Shown one piece after another: positions 49,564-53,099 of a stretch of DNA of 53,099 bases. Made by a program: the position numbers and the translations under genes. Below the pieces are notes generated by a model that was not told where the DNA came from, searched no databases, and worked only from the letters and a program-made list of their open reading frames with translations. Location of the stretch: assembly GCA_946482575.1 (NCBI GenBank), contig CAMLRZ010000005.1, positions 1 through 53,099 of the forward strand, written 5' to 3'. Each line of letters begins with the position of its first letter. The stretch's first letter is position 1. The DNA comes from an uncultured Candidatus Saccharibacteria bacterium. Lineage in GTDB: Bacteria; Patescibacteria; Saccharimonadia; Saccharimonadales; UBA4665.

Positions 49564-49947
49564 ATGAAAAACGAAGAAATTAGGATTAACTATAAAGACG
49601 TATTTGCCGAAGACTATAAGTCGGCGTGGTTTGACCTTTGGCGCAAGCCCCAGAATAAGCGATGGTTTGTGACGATCGCCGTAGAGCTGACAAATACAGA
49701 AAAGCAGCCGGTCTATACGGACAAATTCTTTTTACTAGCGTGCTCACCAGCGTATTTACAGCGCCCATTGCCTAAAGCTCCAAAGCCCTTGCCGCACTAC
49801 ACAGTCGTTCAAGACGAACTAAATATGAAAGAACTCCGCCAAATTGCTCGTCAACGAGTTGAGGCTATCAACGCAAAAGATGCAGTGAGCTTTGAGGCTG
49901 CAATGGGTGAGTTATTTTTGGTTAGGTACCTACCCGTGGACATTTAA
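49564..49947 (+). CDS. Small protein, possibly Imm8-like
   Basis: 127 residues, 4 nt after the previous gene. WFVTIAVELTNTEKQPVYTDKFFLLACSPAYLQRPLPKAP followed by a helical end (MKELRQIARQRVEAINA). This resembles Imm8-type immunity proteins, in which a beta-rich domain ends in a 'cSPxwL' segment; similarity judged by eye only. Last gene of the array; its stop is followed directly by the first 20-bp repeat. Confidence 0.45.
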   Translation: MKNEEIRINYKDVFAEDYKSAWFDLWRKPQNKRWFVTIAVELTNTEKQPVYTDKFFLLACSPAYLQRPLPKAPKPLPHYTVVQDELNMKELRQIARQRVEAINAKDAVSFEAAMGELFLVRYLPVDI

Positions 49948-49967
49948 GGTAACCTGTGGTATCCTTC
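49948..49967 (+). repeat. 20-bp direct repeat, left copy
   Basis: GGTAACCTGTGGTATCCTTC, immediately after a stop codon; repeated exactly at 51779-51798. It contains an extended -10-like TG-n-TATCCT, so it may be a promoter, an insertion-site duplication, or both. Confidence 0.8.
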
Positions 49968-50006
49968 GGCCACATCAGAGTGACTTAGAAGGAGCTTAAG
50001 AAGTTC

Positions 50007-50891
50007 ATGCAGTTTCCCAAGTTTAAAAGTATAAGAATGAGCCGCAAAAAAATTATCACGGTGGTTAGCGTTATAGGCGTTTTAGTGACTCTCTTCTTAA
50101 GCTACGCGTTTATCGTGCCTGCTCATCAAGTAAAGAAATACCAGCAGACAGTTCAGAATAGTCAGCCAGAGTTAGATGGAGCCGTTCGGAATGCAAGCAA
50201 GCTACTAAAGAATGAGATGCTGGCAAAATTTGACGAGGAAACTTCAGAAGCACAAAAGAGTATAGACAAAAGTAGGAAAGTAGTAGACAAGTTAGAGCTT
50301 ATGGCCAACAAGTATGATGAAAAGTTGACTGACTTTAAACCTGCTTGGGGATTAGGCTGGAGGAGTACATACGAATCATCGAAACAGCTGCATGACGACG
50401 AGCAGCAGTACGTAGACAGCATTCACGACTATATAAAGCAGCTAAAAGAAGTTCTTAATTACAGCGAGGCGATTAATAAGCTGAATGTCCAGAGTGAGAG
50501 TGCTGGCGCTGATATTGCAACAGCATTGACAGCAGACTCCAAAACAGAATCAATTAGCCACTTGAATAGCGCTATAGAAAAATTACAGTCGGCAACTGAT
50601 AAATATCAACAGCTTAGTCCACCACCATCCGTAAAAGAATTGCAAAAGTATTCTGTTGCCGAATCTAGGCAATACATAAGGTATCTCGTAGAACTGAAAG
50701 AGGGCGTTGAAACAGATGATGGCAACAAAATTATGGCAGCTTACAACAGTATCAACGATCTTACTGCAAAGGGCTCCAAGGAACAACAAGAGCTTTTGGA
50801 CGTTTATAACACCAGCTCCCCGCTTATTAAGTCAGCCCAGAAGCTAGATGCTCTTCAACGTAAAATCAAAGTTGATATCACTAAGCTTTAA
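50007..50891 (+). CDS. Membrane-anchored coiled-coil protein, unknown
   Basis: 294 residues from MQFPKFKSIRMSRKK (AAGGAG upstream). One transmembrane helix (~15-36, IITVVSVIGVLVTLFLSYAFI), then a long, highly helical outside part with heptad-like charged stretches (~45-120 and 150-280). No family recognised. First gene of a three-gene membrane cassette bounded by direct repeats; codon use is more AT-rich than the glycan locus. Confidence 0.55.
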   Translation: MQFPKFKSIRMSRKKIITVVSVIGVLVTLFLSYAFIVPAHQVKKYQQTVQNSQPELDGAVRNASKLLKNEMLAKFDEETSEAQKSIDKSRKVVDKLELMANKYDEKLTDFKPAWGLGWRSTYESSKQLHDDEQQYVDSIHDYIKQLKEVLNYSEAINKLNVQSESAGADIATALTADSKTESISHLNSAIEKLQSATDKYQQLSPPPSVKELQKYSVAESRQYIRYLVELKEGVETDDGNKIMAAYNSINDLTAKGSKEQQELLDVYNTSSPLIKSAQKLDALQRKIKVDITKL

Positions 50892-50896
50892 ATAAC

Positions 50897-51229
50897 ATGG
50901 ACAGGGTGCAAATTATAGTTTTCGGCGCTTGGACCGTAGGATGCTTAAAGCAGGCCTACGATGTTAGGAGGCTGGAAAAAGCGTACATCTCATCAAATAT
51001 TGATCCGGAGTTTGGGCAGTTAAAGAAATCGGCACGCTTTAACCTTTCAAGGCAGCTTGAGTACAATAAAAAAGCTTCTCGCGTAGTTTTCCTAAGAGAC
51101 TCCGGGCATCCTGAGGTGGATCTTCTTGCTGCACGTGTGCGACGTGACCAATTATTTCTACTGTGTTTCTTTGTGGCGATTTTCCTAAGCATGTTTACAG
51201 ATTTTAGCCTATTTATTGCTAGAAACTAG
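50897..51229 (+). CDS. Small membrane protein, unknown
   Basis: 110 residues starting 5 nt after the previous gene. N-terminal hydrophobic segment (IIVFGAWTVGCL), a basic middle (RLEKAYISSNIDPEFGQLKKSARFNLSRQLEYNKKASRV), and a C-terminal transmembrane helix (LFLLCFFVAIFLSMF). Tight spacing suggests a complex with its neighbours. Confidence 0.5.
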   Translation: MDRVQIIVFGAWTVGCLKQAYDVRRLEKAYISSNIDPEFGQLKKSARFNLSRQLEYNKKASRVVFLRDSGHPEVDLLAARVRRDQLFLLCFFVAIFLSMFTDFSLFIARN

Positions 51230-51240
51230 ATAAGGCTGAC

Positions 51241-51783
51241 ATGGAAATAAACTACAATCAACTAGCCAAGCTCATGCTCTCGCTGCCGGGTTTGGCGGTC
51301 TGGATGTTTCTCCTGAATGTATTTTTAAGCGTCTTTATCTTTCGCTGGAGGCTGGAGAGTGCGCTATTCTTCAGCTCCCTCATGAGCATCTTTTTAGCAT
51401 TTCAGACTTCTAGGCAACTCGAAGGATCGTTCCTTATGAAAAAGGTACATGAAGGCCAGTTCACCATGGTTCGTCGATTTACGCGATACCTGCAAAATGA
51501 CCAGCTTCCGCCCGATGCCTCTGAATACCCGGACTTTATGGAATACCTTGAAGATACTAAAAAATCTTTCAAGAAACGGTCAGTAAATCAAGAAAAATTA
51601 GTTATCGCTATATTGGTACTTGTAGGGTTGGTTTATCTCGTTGAGGGCACACTATTAGGCCGGATCTTGGTACTTAGCATGGTATTCGTATACTTCTCGC
51701 TGTTTAAATCCCGCGCGCAAAGCCGCAAAAATATTGATGGTTTAACAGAATACTGCAAAGCTAAATCTGGACAACAGAGGTAA
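51241..51783 (+). CDS. Membrane protein with about four helices, unknown
   Basis: 180 residues. Two hairpins of transmembrane helices (~15-55 and ~120-155) bracket a basic/acidic cytoplasmic or external loop (KKVHEGQFTMVRRFTRYLQNDQLPPDASEYPDFMEYLEDT). No family recognised. Its stop codon overlaps the right copy of the 20-bp repeat. Confidence 0.5.
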   Translation: MEINYNQLAKLMLSLPGLAVWMFLLNVFLSVFIFRWRLESALFFSSLMSIFLAFQTSRQLEGSFLMKKVHEGQFTMVRRFTRYLQNDQLPPDASEYPDFMEYLEDTKKSFKKRSVNQEKLVIAILVLVGLVYLVEGTLLGRILVLSMVFVYFSLFKSRAQSRKNIDGLTEYCKAKSGQQR

Positions 51784-51798
51784 CCTGTGGTATCCTTC
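51779..51798 (+). repeat. 20-bp direct repeat, right copy
   Basis: Identical to 49948-49967; the match continues for three more bases with one mismatch. It overlaps the stop codon of the upstream gene and lies ~33 nt before the next ATG. Confidence 0.8.
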
Positions 51799-51830
51799 AG
51801 CAAACCTTAAGATTTACCGGAGTGTAAATA

Positions 51831-52640
51831 ATGATAGTCGTATTAGTGTTGGTGTTGATTGCGGTATTGCTGGTGGTGGCACGCGCAAAAAGCGAGAAAA
51901 AAGAACAAAAACAACCGGAACAGCCCAAAGCGGTATCTGCAAACAAGTGGAAGGGCGCATTTGACGCGTATGATGTTGCGTTTAATGCGATCAAGAAAAG
52001 TCCCAAGTTTACATTGATCTTGACTGTTGCCGCGATTGTAGGCTACGCACTGAGCGTGCTTATTCAGGGTCAACCCGAAGCTGGACGCATACAGTGGCCG
52101 CTAGAATACGTACTGCTGGCTCCAATTTTGTTGGTCATGCCAGTATATAGCTTAGCTGTCGCCGATGGTAAAAACCCAAGCTTTAGCAATCTGTATCGCC
52201 ACCCATTGCGGACCTTCGTGTCTTTGATTCTTGCTGCAGTGCTCGCCGAGATTCTTATTGTTCTTTCACTAGTGCTATTTATTATTCCTGTCATTTGGAC
52301 AATCGCATGGTTTAGTTTTGCTGGCTTTGTCGTTATGGACAAAAATATGGGTCCCATCAAGGCGCTCAAAGAAAGTAAGCGCTTAGCTCAAGATCATATT
52401 GGCAAAGTGTGGGGCCTGGTTGGTGTGAGCCTCTTGCTGGGCATTGCAGCTGGCGTTATTGGCTCAGTTCCACTTACCGGTCCGTACATTTCTGCCGCAC
52501 TAACCATGGTATTTACAGTTTGGGCAAGCGTTGCCACAGCCGTTTTGTATCGCTGGCTCCAGCAAAATGTACCCGCCGAAGGTGTACAATCTAAAAGTGA
52601 CACACAAAAGGATACAAAAGATGCCAAAGAAGCAAACTAG
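51831..52640 (+). CDS. Multi-pass membrane protein (GlpF-like/DUF975-type domain)
   Basis: 269 residues. N-terminal helix (MIVVLVLVLIAVLLVVA), a charged linker (~22-45), then a repeated membrane domain with about six helices, including FDAYDVAFNAIKKSPKFTLIL, LIPVIWTIAWFSFAGFVVMDKNMGPIKALKESKRLAQDH and GLVGVSLLLGIAAGVIGSVP. 'MDKNxGxxxALKxSxxL' is typical of integral membrane proteins related to DUF975 and the glycerophosphodiesterase membrane domain. Function unknown. It overlaps the next gene by 20 bp. Confidence 0.6.
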   Translation: MIVVLVLVLIAVLLVVARAKSEKKEQKQPEQPKAVSANKWKGAFDAYDVAFNAIKKSPKFTLILTVAAIVGYALSVLIQGQPEAGRIQWPLEYVLLAPILLVMPVYSLAVADGKNPSFSNLYRHPLRTFVSLILAAVLAEILIVLSLVLFIIPVIWTIAWFSFAGFVVMDKNMGPIKALKESKRLAQDHIGKVWGLVGVSLLLGIAAGVIGSVPLTGPYISAALTMVFTVWASVATAVLYRWLQQNVPAEGVQSKSDTQKDTKDAKEAN

Positions 52641-53099
52641 CGCTCCGCAACCGGCGTTTTTTGAAACTACGCCGCTAAAGCTCGCAATTCTGAGCATTTG
52701 TACCTTTGGCGTGTACGAAATTTACTGGTTCTACAAAATGTGGCGCCGCGCGTTCCCCAAAGGCAACAAGTTCGCAGCGATTGTCCGCGCATTGTTTTGT
52801 CGAATATTTTTATACCAATTACTAAAAAGTCACCAACTGCCGCATGCCATTTGGCTGGCAATTGCATACTTTGCTGTCGGTTTTGCCATTCAGCTACCAA
52901 CGTTCTGGGGTGTGGTGCTCTCGTACCTCACATTCGTTCCATTGGTGCACGTACAGATGCAGCTCAACAAGCGACTTAAAAAGCCGGTGAAAGCGCCATT
53001 TACCTGGCGATCTATTATGGTAGCTATTGTTGGTGTTATTTTGAGCATTCTGTTTTTTGCCCTGGCCAGCGGATATAACGCTAGCGCCGACCAAAACAG
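52621..53099 (+). CDS. Membrane protein, DUF4234-like (3' end missing)
   Basis: At least 159 residues; the frame is open to the window edge. ATG at 52621 with AAAGGA upstream. TTPLKLAILSICTFGVYEIYWFYKMWRRAFPKGNK is the hallmark start of DUF4234-type proteins ('L...TFGIYxiyWfYknw'), followed by helices LPHAIWLAIAYFAVGF, VVLSYLTFVPLVHVQMQLNK and WRSIMVAIVGVILSILFFAL. Probably coupled to the previous gene. Function unknown. Confidence 0.6.
   Translation, partial: MPKKQTSAPQPAFFETTPLKLAILSICTFGVYEIYWFYKMWRRAFPKGNKFAAIVRALFCRIFLYQLLKSHQLPHAIWLAIAYFAVGFAIQLPTFWGVVLSYLTFVPLVHVQMQLNKRLKKPVKAPFTWRSIMVAIVGVILSILFFALASGYNASADQN

Noticed and set aside
1..53099. Alternative genetic code (TGA read as an amino acid, as in some CPR groups)
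   Set aside because: Several genes end properly at TGA (2802, 4554, 10714, 47389) and no conserved protein reads through it.
1..53099. tRNA, rRNA, insertion sequences
   Set aside because: I saw no cloverleaf-like gene, rRNA segment or transposase reading frame in any spacer; a tRNAscan/Infernal run would settle it.

Overview
The window looks like a chromosome segment around the replication origin of a Patescibacteria/CPR bacterium, most likely Saccharibacteria (TM7). The basis is the compact dnaA-dnaN-recF / rpmH-rnpA-yidC-khpB origin neighbourhood, a short KhpB/Jag without its N-terminal domain, standard genetic code, secreted wall-active proteins, and three genes with actinobacterial-style GC-rich codons (known Saccharibacteria live on Actinobacteria). 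The lineage is inferred, not proven by a marker gene.

Layout: 1-2216 is the end of a cell-wall hydrolase followed by two membrane-anchored proteins. 2326-5786 is a GC-rich block: a small exported protein coupled to a secreted lipase-like hydrolase, then a convergent membrane protein, with about 350 bp of highly structured non-coding DNA between them. 5891-12123 is the origin: recF, dnaN and dnaA leftwards, a spacer with DnaA boxes, and rpmH, rnpA, yidC and khpB rightwards.

12138-27525 is a glycan locus: a GT4 transferase, an O-antigen-ligase-like protein, Rmd and Gmd (GDP-D-rhamnose synthesis), a GDP-mannose Nudix hydrolase, an ABC exporter (Wzm plus Wzt with a C-terminal domain), a WbdD-like methyltransferase/kinase, a small coiled-coil protein and four more GT4 proteins. 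This matches the architecture in which a glycan is finished by a terminal modification, recognised by Wzt and exported. 27598-31214 holds two surface proteins, one with repeated Ig-like domains. 31401-34407 is a three-gene membrane glycosylation set (polytopic protein, GT2, GtrA). 34501-38518 supplies GDP-mannose (ManC and two phosphohexomutases).

38722-40344 is a third GC-rich gene: a secreted M23-like protein with six FG-GAP-like repeats. 40586-47389 is a giant Rhs/YD-repeat protein with PA14 domains and a probable C-terminal RNase toxin, followed by six small genes that look like an immunity array. 50007-51783 is a three-gene membrane cassette bounded by a 20-bp direct repeat. Two multi-pass membrane proteins follow, the last cut by the window edge.

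Most striking observation: the non-coding DNA just after two of the GC-rich genes (4212-4330 and 40363-40456) folds into the same three-way junction, with an identical closing helix, nearly identical linkers and compensatory base changes in one arm. I know of no family with this structure. A second pattern is that several genes have a -10 box 6-7 nt before the start codon, which implies leaderless mRNAs.
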